A DNA stretch of 64,000 bases, taken from contig NZ_CP115165.1 in assembly GCF_028622095.1 (NCBI RefSeq), positions 2,043,501-2,107,500 on the forward strand, in the 5' to 3' direction. The stretch comes from Deinococcus aquaticus (GTDB lineage: Bacteria > Deinococcota > Deinococci > Deinococcales > Deinococcaceae). Each line of letters opens with the position of its first letter. Within the stretch, counting starts at the first letter, position 1. Under the pieces are notes generated by a model. That model was not told the origin of the DNA, made no database searches, and saw only the letters and a list, made by a program, of their open reading frames with translations. Shown here piece after piece: positions 17,953 to 33,551 of this stretch. The position numbers were made by a program, and so were the translations under genes.

Positions 17953-19971
17953 TTACTTGACGACGTTCCCCGTGATGACCACCAGCAGCTGCGTCGTCTC
18001 CTTCTTGGTGGCTTCCTTGCCGAACAGTCCGCCGATCACCGGGATGGTCGACAGGAACGGCACGCCGTCGCGGTTGGTCGACTCGGTATTCTTCAGCAGC
18101 CCGCTGAGCAGCAGTGTCTCGCCGCTCTTGAAGGTCAGGGTCGTCTGAGCCTCGCTGTTCACGAACTGCAGCAGGTTCGGCACGGTATCCGCCGTGATGG
18201 CCGTGCGCAGATCGTTGATCTGGCCGCGCACCCGCATGGTGATCGTGCCGTCCGGCGCGACCTGCGGATCGAAGAAGTCCAGGTTCACGCCGTAATCGAT
18301 CTGCTTCTGAATGGGTGCCACGTTCGCCGCCGTCGAGGGAATGTTCAGCTCCAGTCGCCCGCCGCTCTTGATGGTGGCAGCCGCCGAACCCGAGGCATTC
18401 TGGGTGCTGGTGCCGCTGCCCAGGGACCGCTGACCGCTCTGCATGGTGATTGCGCCGTCGTACACGCTCTTGCTCAGGCCCTGGCCCTGCAGGGTGTTCA
18501 GGGTCGCGCCCAGGTTGAAGCCCACCAGACTGCGCGTCGGATCGAAGGCCGCGCCCAGCCCGCCGCTGCCCGCGCTGACCGTGAAGCCCCCGAAGCCCGC
18601 TTTCCAGTCCATGCCCAGACTGCGGCTGGCGGTCTCCGTGACCTCCTGAATGCGCACCTGCACGTTGATCTGCGGTACCCGCTGATCCAAGTTCGGGATC
18701 AGTTCGGCCACCTGCGCCACCTGATCCGCCGTGCCGCGCACGATCAGGGTGTTCGTCCGCTTGTCCGCAATGATCGACGCGGTGGCGGCCTTGGTGTCGG
18801 TCGCCGCCGTGCCGGTGCCGGTCGTGCTGGACACAGGGTTCAGCGGCGCGTTCGCCAGCGCCCCCGTCGTGTACGGCTGCCCGGTCGTCGGGTCGATCAG
18901 CGTGGCGTTCGGCACGATGGAAGTGCTGCTCAGTTCACGGGCCAGCGCACCTTCCAGGGTCGCCTTGACTTCCTCGGCGCTGGCGTTCACCAGCTGGAAG
19001 ACCCGCTGCGTGATCTGCGCACCAGCCACCACGGGCGAGGTGCGGTCCACCTGACCCAGCAGGGTCACGGCGGCGTCCAGCTGGTTCTGCGGTCCCGTGA
19101 TCACCAGTTGCCCGGTCTGCCCGACTGGCGTGACCTTCAGGCCCGGGTACTGCGCAGCCAGCACGGCCACGATGTCGGCCTGCGCGCCCTTCACGGCGTA
19201 CACGCGCTGCACGGTCTGCGTTTCGGTGGTGGTCGCGCTGGTCCCGGCCCCAGGGGTGCTGTCCAGTTGCCCCAGCAGGCGCGTGACCTCGGCCACTTCC
19301 TTGTTCGTGCCGCGAATGATCACGCTGTTGCTGCGCACGTCCGGAATGATCCGCAGGGTCGCGGAATCCAGTTTCACGTCCGCCAGGGTGCGCAGGACGC
19401 CGGTCGTGTTGCCCTGCGCGTCCTTCTGCGGCGTTTCGCTGTAGGTGGGCGTCCCGAAGAACAGTTTCACCTGTTGTGAGGCCTGCGTGGCGTCCGCGTT
19501 CTTCAGGGTCACGTTGCGCTGGATGGGCGTGTTGCTGACGCGCAGGACCGGTTCGCCGCTCAGGCGCACCACGTCGTAGCTCAGGCCGTACACGTCCATC
19601 AGCAGCGGCCAGACCTCATTGAAGGGTTTGTTCTGGAAGGAGTACACGACCGGGCGGGCCGTGCCCGTCGCGGCGGCCGTACCGGCGGTGCCGGTGCCTG
19701 CCTCGGTGGTGGGGGCCGCCGTACCGGCCGCCGAGGGCAGCGCGTCCACGTTGGTATCCAGGATCAGGCCGTACCCGGCTGCCTTGGCCAGCGCGGCCAG
19801 CAGGCTCGACAGCGGCCCGCCGTACCGGCCGATCTCGATGGTCACGTTCGCGCCGGACAGCGCGCCGTCGGCCACGGTGCTGGTCTGTGCGGCCGGGGTG
19901 GCGGGAGAGGTCTGCGCGGTGGCCATGCCCAGCGCGGCGGTCAGCAGGAGGAATGCGAAGCGTTTAGTCAT
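17953..19971 (-). CDS. pilQ: Type IV pilus/competence secretin PilQ
   Basis: A 672-residue exported protein: signal peptide MTKRFAFLLLTAALGMATAQ, an N-terminal STN/N0-type segment, several N1-like domains (VRSNSVIIRGTNKEVAEVTR and RTNTLIVRGTADQVAQVAEL), and the C-terminal secretin barrel with VPFLSTIPVIGGLFG. Secretins form the outer-membrane ring through which pili, or in Deinococcus and Thermus also transforming DNA, pass. It ends the pilMNOPQ cluster; its ATG lies three bases after the preceding stop. Confidence 0.93.
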   Translation of the reverse strand: MTKRFAFLLLTAALGMATAQTSPATPAAQTSTVADGALSGANVTIEIGRYGGPLSSLLAALAKAAGYGLILDTNVDALPSAAGTAAPTTEAGTGTAGTAAATGTARPVVYSFQNKPFNEVWPLLMDVYGLSYDVVRLSGEPVLRVSNTPIQRNVTLKNADATQASQQVKLFFGTPTYSETPQKDAQGNTTGVLRTLADVKLDSATLRIIPDVRSNSVIIRGTNKEVAEVTRLLGQLDSTPGAGTSATTTETQTVQRVYAVKGAQADIVAVLAAQYPGLKVTPVGQTGQLVITGPQNQLDAAVTLLGQVDRTSPVVAGAQITQRVFQLVNASAEEVKATLEGALARELSSTSIVPNATLIDPTTGQPYTTGALANAPLNPVSSTTGTGTAATDTKAATASIIADKRTNTLIVRGTADQVAQVAELIPNLDQRVPQINVQVRIQEVTETASRSLGMDWKAGFGGFTVSAGSGGLGAAFDPTRSLVGFNLGATLNTLQGQGLSKSVYDGAITMQSGQRSLGSGTSTQNASGSAAATIKSGGRLELNIPSTAANVAPIQKQIDYGVNLDFFDPQVAPDGTITMRVRGQINDLRTAITADTVPNLLQFVNSEAQTTLTFKSGETLLLSGLLKNTESTNRDGVPFLSTIPVIGGLFGKEATKKETTQLLVVITGNVVK

Positions 19972-19974
19972 GGC

Positions 19975-21219
19975 TCACCTTTTATCCAGTTCGAGTGTCT
20001 TCGAGTTGTTGCCCAGGCTCAGTGTGGCGCTGGTCGCCGTGACTTCCTTGACGGTGACCTTGGTGTCGGGCAGCGTCTGACCGACCGACACGACCACGAA
20101 GCCGTCCTTGCTGCGGAAGATGGCGGTGTTCACGGGGCCCAGCACCACGGCGTTGAACGCCAGGTCCTGCGCCTGCACGAAGGAGTCGAGTTCATTCAGG
20201 GTCGGGACGCTGGCGTTCCCGCTGCCCAGGTCCGTGATGACCTGCGGCGTGCCGGGGCGGGGCGTGCCCGTCACGGGCGCGGAGGTGCCGCCGCCTGCGC
20301 CCGCAGCGCCGGAAGAGGTGCCGGTGCCGGAGACCGGAGTGCTGGTCTGGGGGGTCAGGGTGGGCACGCGGGTCACGCTGGGCACGCTGACGCCCGCCAC
20401 CGGGGGCTTGATGGGCGCGGGGGTCGGCTCGGTGCCGGTCCCGTTGCTGCCTGCGCCGTTACTGCCATTACTGCCCGTACCGCTACTTCCAGTGGTGCCG
20501 TTCCCGGTTCCCGGCGTGATCACGACTGGCTCGGTCCCGCCGGGGATGGGCGTCACGACCACGGGGGAAGCGGCGCTGCCGGTGCTGCCGTCCCCGCCAG
20601 GAATGGGAGACACTGGCAGCGGCCCGGCGCCCGACACGGAGCCGCTGCTCGTGCCGGGCAGGGGCGTGATGGCCAGGGGACCGTCCGCCGAACCGAACGA
20701 GTCGGGGTTCGTGGGAACCGTGACCGGCTCGGGCAGCGCCGCGCTGGGCGTGGAGACCGGCGTGGTGGCCGGAGTGCCAGAGTCGCCGCCCGCCGACGCG
20801 GAGGCGTCGAGTTGCAGGGGCCGGAAGGGGTTGTTGCCGGGCACGGAAGCCAGCGCCGCCTCGGGGTTAATGCCGGACGGGCTGGGCGGCACGTCGGTGG
20901 AGGTCGTGGGGTCGGTGGCGCTGCCGTCGGTGGGGAAGGGCGGGATCACCTCGACCTGCACGGGCGCGTCGGGCTGCACGGCCACGCCGGGCGCGGTGCT
21001 GGGCGTTTCCGTACCGGTTTCCGGGGTGGGGGCGGGCGTGACGGGAATGGTGTCGTCACCCGGGCCGCCTGTCACGGCGGGCGGTTGCGGCTGGTTGGCC
21101 AGTTCATCGCTGGCGCTGCGGTTGGTCAGCAGGTACCACAGGCCGATCAGGGCGACCATGAGCAGCAGCAGCAGCAGCAGCTTCATCTCACGGGAGAGTT
21201 TCACGGGCGCTCGCGTCAC
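19975..21219 (-). CDS. PilP-like pilus assembly protein with long low-complexity linker
   Basis: A 414-residue protein: short cytoplasmic start, one membrane helix (LLLLLLLMVALIGLWYLL, about residues 13-30), about 280 residues of Pro/Gly/Ser/Thr-rich linker, and a compact C-terminal domain (NTAIFRSKDGFVVVSVGQTL, then TLSLGNNSKTLELDKR) like the beta domain of PilP, which links the inner-membrane PilMNO complex to PilQ. Its GTG start overlaps the pilO stop in GTGA. Assignment to PilP rests on order and the C-terminal domain. Confidence 0.75.
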   Translation of the reverse strand: MTRAPVKLSREMKLLLLLLLMVALIGLWYLLTNRSASDELANQPQPPAVTGGPGDDTIPVTPAPTPETGTETPSTAPGVAVQPDAPVQVEVIPPFPTDGSATDPTTSTDVPPSPSGINPEAALASVPGNNPFRPLQLDASASAGGDSGTPATTPVSTPSAALPEPVTVPTNPDSFGSADGPLAITPLPGTSSGSVSGAGPLPVSPIPGGDGSTGSAASPVVVTPIPGGTEPVVITPGTGNGTTGSSGTGSNGSNGAGSNGTGTEPTPAPIKPPVAGVSVPSVTRVPTLTPQTSTPVSGTGTSSGAAGAGGGTSAPVTGTPRPGTPQVITDLGSGNASVPTLNELDSFVQAQDLAFNAVVLGPVNTAIFRSKDGFVVVSVGQTLPDTKVTVKEVTATSATLSLGNNSKTLELDKR

Positions 21220-21851
21220 TGGGTGCCTCCTGCGGGAGCGGCGTTCGGGGCGTCTGGAGCCTGCGGCGTCTCACCGGCAGCCGGGGTCGCCTGGGCCGGG
21301 TCGAAAGTGTACACGGTCAGGGCCAGCGTGCCTTCCAGCGTGGGATCAAACGTCGTTGCGGTCGGAAGTTGCAGGGCCACGTTGTTCACGGTCGTGAAAC
21401 GGCTCATGGTTTCCACTGAGCGCAGCATCTGGAATAGCTGAGCGAAACGCCCGCTGACCGCCACGTTCAGCCCGATGGGCCGCACGCCGGCCGGCAGGCC
21501 CGCCGTATTACCGCCCTGCACGGTGAAGCTGTTCATGGTCGCTCCGGCGGCGCTGGTCGTCAGGCGCAGCTCGTCGAGTACCCCGCCGAAGTTCGCGGTC
21601 TGCGGCAGCGCGGCCAGGAACTCGTCCTGCTGCACCTTGAGTTTCGCGACCTCTTCACGCAGGGCCGGGACCCGCTGGGCGTTCGAGCGCAGCGTGGTCA
21701 CACGGGTCGTGATGGTATCCAGTTCGCCCTGCAGGTTACTGATCTCGGTCTGCCGGGGCGTGAAGCGCATGGTGAAGTACAGCGCCAGAATGATCAGGCA
21801 CACGCCCAGCGCTACGAAGAACAGATTTCTGGGAGAGAGTTTAGTTAACAC
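21216..21851 (-). CDS. pilO: Type IV pilus inner-membrane protein PilO
   Basis: A 211-residue protein with a membrane helix near residues 9-28 (LFFVALGVCLIILALYFTM), a coiled coil (ISNLQGELDTITTRVTTLRS) and a C-terminal ferredoxin-like domain (IGLNVAVSGRFAQLFQMLRS), the standard PilO plan. The GTG start overlaps the pilN stop by about 11 bases. Pairs with PilN in the assembly platform. Confidence 0.9.
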   Translation of the reverse strand: MLTKLSPRNLFFVALGVCLIILALYFTMRFTPRQTEISNLQGELDTITTRVTTLRSNAQRVPALREEVAKLKVQQDEFLAALPQTANFGGVLDELRLTTSAAGATMNSFTVQGGNTAGLPAGVRPIGLNVAVSGRFAQLFQMLRSVETMSRFTTVNNVALQLPTATTFDPTLEGTLALTVYTFDPAQATPAAGETPQAPDAPNAAPAGGTQ

Positions 21852-22534
21852 TGCCGCCCCCCTGCGTGGTTCCGGCCGGCGCGGCTGGAGCGGCCGGCGC
21901 GCTGCCCGGCGTGGCCGGATCGGTCGCGGACGCCGTAGCCGTGGCCTCCTGCACGATGCCCACGCTGGCGCTGAAGGAGTACTGTCCGGTAGCACTGTCC
22001 GTCTGCATGGACCGGAAGTTCACGCCGAAATTCGGGTTGGTCTCGAACGTCCGCAGGAACGTCACGACTGCCTGCTGACTGGATGCCGAGCCGGTCAGGT
22101 CAATTTCCCGGCCGACGTTCTTGCCGCTGTACACGCCGGTCTGCTGCAGGCTGCTCAGGGCGTTGGCGTCCAGCGCCTTGATGGTCATGCTCTTGACGGC
22201 CACGCCACTGCCGGTCGGCAGCTGCGCCGTGAAGGCCGCCAGGTCGTTCGTCCAGTAGGTTTTGCCTTCGCGCAGCTGGTTGGCGATCGCGGTGATCTGC
22301 TCCAGCTGGGTCTTCTCGGTGGTCAGCTGACCGTACTCCCGGTTGACGGGGGCCAGCGCGGTGGCCTCGCCGTTCAGGCTGTCGATCTGTTTGCGCAGGT
22401 CCCCGGCGCGCGTGGCGGTCATGACTTCCGGAATGAGGAGGGCGGCGACCGTGACCGGAATCAGGGCGTACGTGGCAAAGCGCCAGGCGCTGGGTTCCGA
22501 CTGCTTGCGGTATTGCTGCGGCAGCAGGTTGATT

Positions 22535-22542
<8 letters not shown>
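21841..22542 (-). CDS. pilN: Type IV pilus inner-membrane protein PilN
   Basis: A 233-residue protein beginning MVEINLLPQQYRK, the conserved INLLP motif that docks into PilM. A membrane helix (YALIPVTVAALLIPEVM), a coiled coil and a ferredoxin-like domain follow, then an Ala/Pro/Thr-rich tail. It overlaps pilM by eight bases and pilO by about 11. Confidence 0.93.
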
Positions 22543-23713
<1,171 letters not shown>

Positions 23714-24143
23714 TCTCCCTCCAGGATCACGCGGATTTTAGCATTCACTCATCTGGCGTCGTGCGGGCCCAGAGGGAGCAGAGGTGGGAAGACGGAAGTG
23801 AGGCGGCTGGACAGGCATGTAAGCACCATGCAATCACCTTCACGCTTACGGAACTCTGACACCCCCGGAAGAAGCTGGGAGGTGCGTGCAGCAAGGCGTT
23901 TCTCCTGCGCCGGCGTACCCCGTGAGGCGAGGGGGTACGCAGGGTGGACCTGCCCCTGAATCCACCCCGAACATGAAGGCGTCCCGGGCTGAGGCAGTTG
24001 CAGTACACCACACAGTACCCTTCATCTTGCTCACGCGGCCTGCTGCCCCGGCCGGCGCGCGCAGGTCCAGAGCGCCGACACACCCCTTCCGGGGGCGTGG
24101 ACCCCGGAACGCCATCCCTGCGGCGCGCGGTTGGCGCTGGCGA
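23714..24143 (-). other. Intergenic region with two tandem hairpins
   Basis: No supportable gene in these 430 bases. Next to the leftward lipoprotein gene are two stem-loops: GCGTACCCC (23913-23921) with GGGGTACGC (23932-23940), and GGGTGGA (from 23942) with TCCACCC (to 23967). They may end transcription of the lipoprotein gene. The pilM promoter must also lie in this region, but I could not pick it out. Confidence 0.45.
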
Positions 24144-24905
24144 TCAGGGACCACCCAGGTCGGCGCTGAAGGTCCGCACGGCCCCCGACCCGGACACCGT
24201 GACGATCTGCGCCCCCACCCGCCCGACCCGGCCCGGCCCGTGCGCAACGCCCGTCACCACCCGCCCCGCCGCGTCGACGCGTTCCAGTTGCTGCCCGGTC
24301 AGGCGGTACGTGCCCCACGGCGTCCCCACCTGCGGGGCCGCGCTGCCCACCGCGCCGTCCAGCGTGACGCTCAGGAACGCCGCCCCCCGCGACAACGTGG
24401 CCCCGTCAGAGACGCGCCTCACCGCGCCGTCCACCAGGGCGTACTCGCGGCCGTCCCCTCCGGTCACAGCGGACGACGGGAAGCCGGTCAGGGAACGGAC
24501 GGCCGTGGGCGTTCCCGCGTAACTCACGGCGCTGCCGTCCTGCCGGTACACCTGCGCGCCGCTCAGGGCTGCGGCCTGACCAACCGGCACCGTCCGCGCC
24601 GCGCGGTCCAGCGTGACGATCACCCCCAGGTCAGGAACGGCTGCCCAGGCGTCCCCGCCGTTCCAGCCGACATCCACCACGGCCGGCAGGCGCGGGCACT
24701 CTGCGCGGAACGACGGGGCGCGCGCCACGCAGGCCCGGCCAGCGGATACCCACGCCACGCCCTGCTCACTGAACGCCGCCCGGAACGCCGCCGCTGCCGG
24801 AAGCTCCTCCAGCGCGGCAGGCGCGCAGCCGGCCACCCAGCCCGGCAGGGACAGCAGGACAACCAGGGAACGCAGGCGGCCAAAGCGGGAGGCGCGGGAA
24901 ACCAT
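24144..24905 (-). CDS. Lipoprotein of unknown function
   Basis: A 253-residue protein with a lipoprotein signal: basic start, hydrophobic LRSLVVLLSLPGWV, lipobox VAGC with Cys27. The mature part has repeated short beta-rich units with GG/DG turns (VVDVGWNGGDAWAAVPDLGV, VGQAAALSGAQVYRQDGSAV), suggestive of a beta-propeller. No catalytic motif seen. Four further cysteines may be disulfides. Likely anchored in the cell envelope; role unknown. Confidence 0.72.
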   Translation of the reverse strand: MVSRASRFGRLRSLVVLLSLPGWVAGCAPAALEELPAAAAFRAAFSEQGVAWVSAGRACVARAPSFRAECPRLPAVVDVGWNGGDAWAAVPDLGVIVTLDRAARTVPVGQAAALSGAQVYRQDGSAVSYAGTPTAVRSLTGFPSSAVTGGDGREYALVDGAVRRVSDGATLSRGAAFLSVTLDGAVGSAAPQVGTPWGTYRLTGQQLERVDAAGRVVTGVAHGPGRVGRVGAQIVTVSGSGAVRTFSADLGGP

Positions 24906-25004
24906 GTCCGCATTCTGCCGCGCCCAGCCCAGCGTCCCGTGAGGGCCACACCGGCCAGCGGCTCCCGCCCACCACCCCTGGCCGGTGCTGCACCCCCGGG
25001 CCGG

Positions 25005-26300
<1,296 letters not shown>

Positions 26301-26436
26301 GACGCACCAGCATACCGGCCCTGACCACGCCCCCATGAGCAGCGGCCGTCCAGAACCTCTGGCCAGCGCTGCCGCGATGTGTACCGGGTCAGCTGCGGGA
26401 CGGCCTGACCTTTCCAAAAGCTGACGTTTCTGTGCG

Positions 26437-26442
26437 TACAAT
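26437..26442 (+). promoter_or_regulatory. -10 box of the 5'-nucleotidase gene
   Basis: TACAAT, ending nine bases before the ATG at 26452. No ribosome site lies between, so transcription should begin within a few bases of the start codon. Confidence 0.6.
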
Positions 26443-26451
26443 GTGCTCTAC

Positions 26452-28209
<1,758 letters not shown>

Positions 28210-28214
28210 GCTGA

Positions 28215-28340
28215 CTCCGATGGAATGGTTTGTAAAAACCGTTCAATCCGAGCGGAGCGAGCAGGAGCAACGAGGATCCGGGCGTGGAGTTGGCAACCCG
28301 GTGTGGTTCCGGGTTGTTAACGAAACAGACGGAATCCGTA
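28215..28340 (+). repeat. TNA-flanked intergenic element, copy B
   Basis: Aligns with copies A, C, E and F but lacks the first TACGGA of the left end, starting CTCCGATGGAATGG. It ends CGGAATCCGTA and is flanked by TGA on both sides (28212-28214 and 28341-28343). Lies just past the 5'-nucleotidase stop. Confidence 0.8.
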
Positions 28341-28418
28341 TGAGCTGACTGCCCGGCCTGCCCAACTGGCGCCCGCCCTTCCAACGTGGAGGGCGGGCGC
28401 TGCCGTACCCTGAACGGC

Positions 28419-29408
28419 ATGACCCACCATCACCTCGGCACCGGCGCCATTCACACGGTCTGGGATCAGGCCCTGCCTCCTGCCCTGACCCTCGACAGTG
28501 GCGATACGGTCACGCTGGCCACCCTGGACGCCTCGGACGGCGGCGTGGCCCGCCGGGTCGCGGCAGGCGACCTGAACGCCCCGCCGGAACTGCGCGCCCT
28601 GATCGTCGCGGACGCCCACCCGGAACGCCCCGGCCCGCGCGGGCACCCCCTGACCGGCCCCATTCACGTGCGCGGCGCGCAACCCGGCGACGCTCTGCGC
28701 ATCGAAATCCTGGACGTGCAGACCGCCACCTGGGGCTGGACCGGCTGCCGACCCGACGGCATCGGCCTGCTCGACGCCGCGCTGGCCGCCGAGGGCCTGA
28801 CCCCCTACACGCACTTCTGGGACCTGCGCGCCCGCACCCACACCGACTTCCTGCCCGGCATCCGCCTGCCCCTTGCGCCGTTCCCCGGTGTGATCGGCGT
28901 CGCCCCCGCCGCGACCGGCCCGCACCCCACCGCGCCGCCACGCCATGTGGGCGGCAACATGGACATCCGGCAACTCGTGACTGGCAGCACCCTCTGGCTG
29001 CCGGTTGAGGTGCCCGGCGCGCTCCTGTCGTGCGGGGACCTGCACGGCGCGCAGGGCGACGGGGAACTCTCGGGCACCGGCATCGAAACCGCCGGGCAGC
29101 TCACGCTGCGCGTGCATGTGGAACGCAGCGCGGGCGTCACCACCCCCGAATTCACCACCCCCACCAGCGGCGGCACCAGCCGGCAGTGGCACGCCACGAC
29201 CGGCCACCACCCGGACCTGATGACCGCCGCCCGCACCGCCCTGCGCGCCCTGCTGCGCCGCCTGCAAGCGCGTGGCCTCACACTGGAGCAGGCATACGTG
29301 CTGGCCAGTGCCTGCGTGGACCTGAAAATCAGCCAGATCGTCGACGCCCCCAACTACACCGTCAGTGCCTTCCTGCCACTCGACATCTTTGGTGGGGCAG
29401 AAGGCTAG
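28419..29408 (+). CDS. Acetamidase/formamidase family protein
   Basis: A 329-residue FmdA/AmdA-family hydrolase, which releases ammonia from formamide, acetamide or related amides. Typical blocks are GPIHVRGAQPGDALRIEILD, PGVIGVAPA, a HVGGNMDIRQLVTGSTLWLP stretch and CGDLHGAQGDGELSGTGIE. TACCCT lies seven bases before the ATG, a leaderless-type start. It stands alone. Confidence 0.92.
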   Translation: MTHHHLGTGAIHTVWDQALPPALTLDSGDTVTLATLDASDGGVARRVAAGDLNAPPELRALIVADAHPERPGPRGHPLTGPIHVRGAQPGDALRIEILDVQTATWGWTGCRPDGIGLLDAALAAEGLTPYTHFWDLRARTHTDFLPGIRLPLAPFPGVIGVAPAATGPHPTAPPRHVGGNMDIRQLVTGSTLWLPVEVPGALLSCGDLHGAQGDGELSGTGIETAGQLTLRVHVERSAGVTTPEFTTPTSGGTSRQWHATTGHHPDLMTAARTALRALLRRLQARGLTLEQAYVLASACVDLKISQIVDAPNYTVSAFLPLDIFGGAEG

Positions 29409-29456
29409 AGGCGGAAGGCAGAAGGCGTGCTGACCTTCGCCATCTGCCATCCGCCT
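29409..29456 (+). terminator. 19-bp inverted repeat after the acetamidase gene
   Basis: AGGCGGAAGGCAGAAGGCG (29409-29427) pairs with 29438-29456 at 17 of 19 positions around a ten-base loop, starting at the base after the stop codon. It could be a terminator or a short repeat. Confidence 0.5.
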
Positions 29457-29618
29457 TGTGTATGTGTGACAGATCGCCCTGCGCGAAGCCCGCCATCACG
29501 CTGGGTTGGGGCGGGTGTGCCTGATCATGCCCACAGCTCGGGTGATCATGGGCCGCTCACGGGGGCCTTTCTAAGCTGCGTTCAACCCGGCCAGGAAGCC
29601 GGGAAGGAGGCAGGACTC

Positions 29619-31823
29619 ATGATGAATGCGAAGGGTCTGGGAATGCTGATGGGCGGGCTGGTCACCTGGACGCTGCTGGGCGCGGCATCGGCACAGGGTA
29701 CCTTGGGGCAGGGCACCTTCGGGTCGGGGACGCTCAGTCCGCTTCAGCCGGTGCTGAACCCGAATGTCCTGCGGGCCGTGACGGGACCGCCACTGCTGGT
29801 GCTGCCGGACGACGGCGCGGTGACGCTGGTGTGGCCCGGCGACGCGCGGGCCGCCGGGTACGACGTGTACCAGGGGAGCCAGAAGCTGACCGCGCAGCCC
29901 CTGCGGTCCGGCAAGGCGGGCGGGCCGATGTCGTTCCGGGTGAAGGGCCTGAAGAACGGGCAGCGGTACGACTTCCGGGTGGTGGCGCTGGGCGACCCGA
30001 AACTGGCGGCAGCGATGTCCCCGGCTCCGGCGTCCGGCGGGCCGCTGGTGTGCGCGCGCTACCCGGTGCAGGGCACGGACATGGGCGCGCAGTCGCAGAA
30101 CGTCCGGGTGGGCGGCGCAGCGACTGTGACCGTGAACGGCGTGAATCTCGGCCTCTCGGGTGGGGGGCTGTACCAGGGCACCCTCCCGGCTCCCGTGGCG
30201 GTGGGTGCGCCGCTGAACCTGTTGACGCGGGTGGGCGAGTGCCTGGTGTTCGCGTCAGACGTCGTGCCGGAAGTGCCCGCCCTGACGGCCCCGGCGGCGG
30301 GCAGTAGCCTCGCGGCATCGGCGGCGCTGCCGGTCGCGTGGACGTCCGCGAGCAGCCCGCAGCGGTTCGTGGTGTCCGCGACCTGGGTGACGGGGGGCGC
30401 GGGAACCGGCTGGCGCTCCGGGGACCTGCCCGGCGCGACGCGTAGCTTCAGCATCCCGGCGGGGACACTCCCGGCGGGGCAGACCGTGAAGGTCCGCGTG
30501 TACGCGTACAACGACGGGACGTTCGTGGGCAGCTTCACGCCGGACTCGCGCATGGCGATCCGGGGCGGGAACGAGGCCGGTCGGGACGTGACGGTGCAGG
30601 CCGCCGCGCCGAACCCTCCGGCGGTCAGCTGGGGCGACCCGCACCTGATCACGCTGGACCAGACGGCCCTGGAATTCCAGGCGGTCGGGGAGTTCGACCT
30701 GACGCAGGCCACCACCGACGACTTCCGCGTGCAGGCCCGCCAGCGCCCCTGGGGTGGCAGCCGCGTCGTGAGCGTGAACACGGCGGTCGCCACCCGCATG
30801 AACGGGCAGAAGGTCGGCGTGTACGCCGGAATGATCCCCGCGCTGCGCATCGGCGAGGCGGGCGTGCGCACGGACGTGCCCGCCGGGGGCCTGGACCTGG
30901 GCGGCGGGCACCGCGTCACGCAGAGCGGCAACGTGTACACCCTGGACTTCCCCGGCGGGGAGCGGCTGGCCATCACGAACAACGGCGGGTATCTGGACGC
31001 CCGCCTGACCCTCCCGGACGTCCGGCGCGGGTGGGTGCGGGGCGTGTGGGGGAACTTCGACGGTGTGACCACGAACGACCTGACCGCGCGGGGCGGCGCG
31101 GCCCTGAGCAGTCCCGTGACGACCGCCGACCTGTACGGCGTGTTCGGGCAGTCCTGGCGGGTGCCGAACCCCGCCGAGTCCCTGTTCGTGTACGACACCG
31201 GTGAACGCTTCGGAGGTTTCGATGACCCGGCCTTTCCGTCCGCGCCGGCGGTCGTCCCGGCCGGCGCAGCCGCCGGCGCCGAGGCGACCTGCCGCGCGGC
31301 GGGCGTCACCGACCCCCTCCTGCTGGACCGCTGCGTGACCGACGTGGCCCTGACGGACAATCCGCGCTTCGCGGCGAGCAGCGCCGAGACGCAACCCGCC
31401 CGCGATCAGGTGCGCCTCGCCCTGCCGGACCTGACCGTCACCGCGTTCAGCGCCGTGTACAGCGGCACCTGCGCCAGCGGCGCGCCCCTCGTGACCGCCC
31501 GCGTGACCGTCCGGAACGTCGGCGCGGCCGCCAGCCCCGCCCGCAGCGACGTGGGTCTCGCGCAGGTCGTGGACACCCGCGACGAGACCCTGAGCGCCGG
31601 GTACCGTGGCAACGGCGTGGGCCTCCCCGCCCTGGCCCCTGGCGAGAGCGCCACCGTGACCGTTCCCGTGTACTACCCCGCCACGCAGCCCACCAGCGCA
31701 CCCGGCCCGCATACCTACGCCGCCCGCGTGAACTTCGGCATGTACTTCCCGGAAGCCAGCACCGCCAACAACCGCTTCATGACCACCCAGACCGTGACTG
31801 TGCCCGCCGGGGACTGCCGCTGA
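29619..31823 (+). CDS. Secreted protein with FnIII-like, VWD and CARDB domains
   Basis: A 734-residue exported protein: signal peptide ending ASAQ, an FnIII-like domain near 60-126 (GAVTLVWPGDARAAGYDVYQ), a second beta domain near 230-320, a von Willebrand type D-like domain near 336-512 (WGDPHLITLDQTALEFQAVG, VRGVWGNFDGVTTNDLT, GQSW), a short Cys-containing linker, and a C-terminal CARDB domain from about 600 (VTVRNVGAAAS, LAPGESATVTVPV). AGGAGG precedes the two adjacent ATGs at 29619 and 29622. Likely a cell-surface or matrix adhesion protein; this is inference from domain types. Confidence 0.85.
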   Translation: MMNAKGLGMLMGGLVTWTLLGAASAQGTLGQGTFGSGTLSPLQPVLNPNVLRAVTGPPLLVLPDDGAVTLVWPGDARAAGYDVYQGSQKLTAQPLRSGKAGGPMSFRVKGLKNGQRYDFRVVALGDPKLAAAMSPAPASGGPLVCARYPVQGTDMGAQSQNVRVGGAATVTVNGVNLGLSGGGLYQGTLPAPVAVGAPLNLLTRVGECLVFASDVVPEVPALTAPAAGSSLAASAALPVAWTSASSPQRFVVSATWVTGGAGTGWRSGDLPGATRSFSIPAGTLPAGQTVKVRVYAYNDGTFVGSFTPDSRMAIRGGNEAGRDVTVQAAAPNPPAVSWGDPHLITLDQTALEFQAVGEFDLTQATTDDFRVQARQRPWGGSRVVSVNTAVATRMNGQKVGVYAGMIPALRIGEAGVRTDVPAGGLDLGGGHRVTQSGNVYTLDFPGGERLAITNNGGYLDARLTLPDVRRGWVRGVWGNFDGVTTNDLTARGGAALSSPVTTADLYGVFGQSWRVPNPAESLFVYDTGERFGGFDDPAFPSAPAVVPAGAAAGAEATCRAAGVTDPLLLDRCVTDVALTDNPRFAASSAETQPARDQVRLALPDLTVTAFSAVYSGTCASGAPLVTARVTVRNVGAAASPARSDVGLAQVVDTRDETLSAGYRGNGVGLPALAPGESATVTVPVYYPATQPTSAPGPHTYAARVNFGMYFPEASTANNRFMTTQTVTVPAGDCR

Positions 31824-31851
31824 ACAGGGCAGTAGGCAGGAGGAACAGCGG

Positions 31852-31881
31852 AAAGGCCGGAGGGAGGATCCTCCGGCCTTT
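31852..31881. terminator. Bidirectional terminator
   Basis: AAAGGCCGGAGG (31852-31863) pairs perfectly with CCTCCGGCCTTT (31870-31881), with T/A runs at both ends, between convergent genes. Confidence 0.85.
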
Positions 31882-31916
31882 CTCTGCGGCGATGTGATCC
31901 ACTCACCCCACGGCTC

Positions 31917-33543
<1,627 letters not shown>

Positions 33544-33551
<8 letters not shown>

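Noticed and set aside
20100..21397. A 429-codon plus-strand frame opposite the PilP-like gene
   Set aside because: It mirrors the Gly/Pro/Ser linker of the real gene; order and overlaps in the pil operon support the minus strand.
23745..24247. Small frames in the region before pilM
   Set aside because: Arg/Pro/Ser-rich products without start signals; the visible structure is two hairpins.
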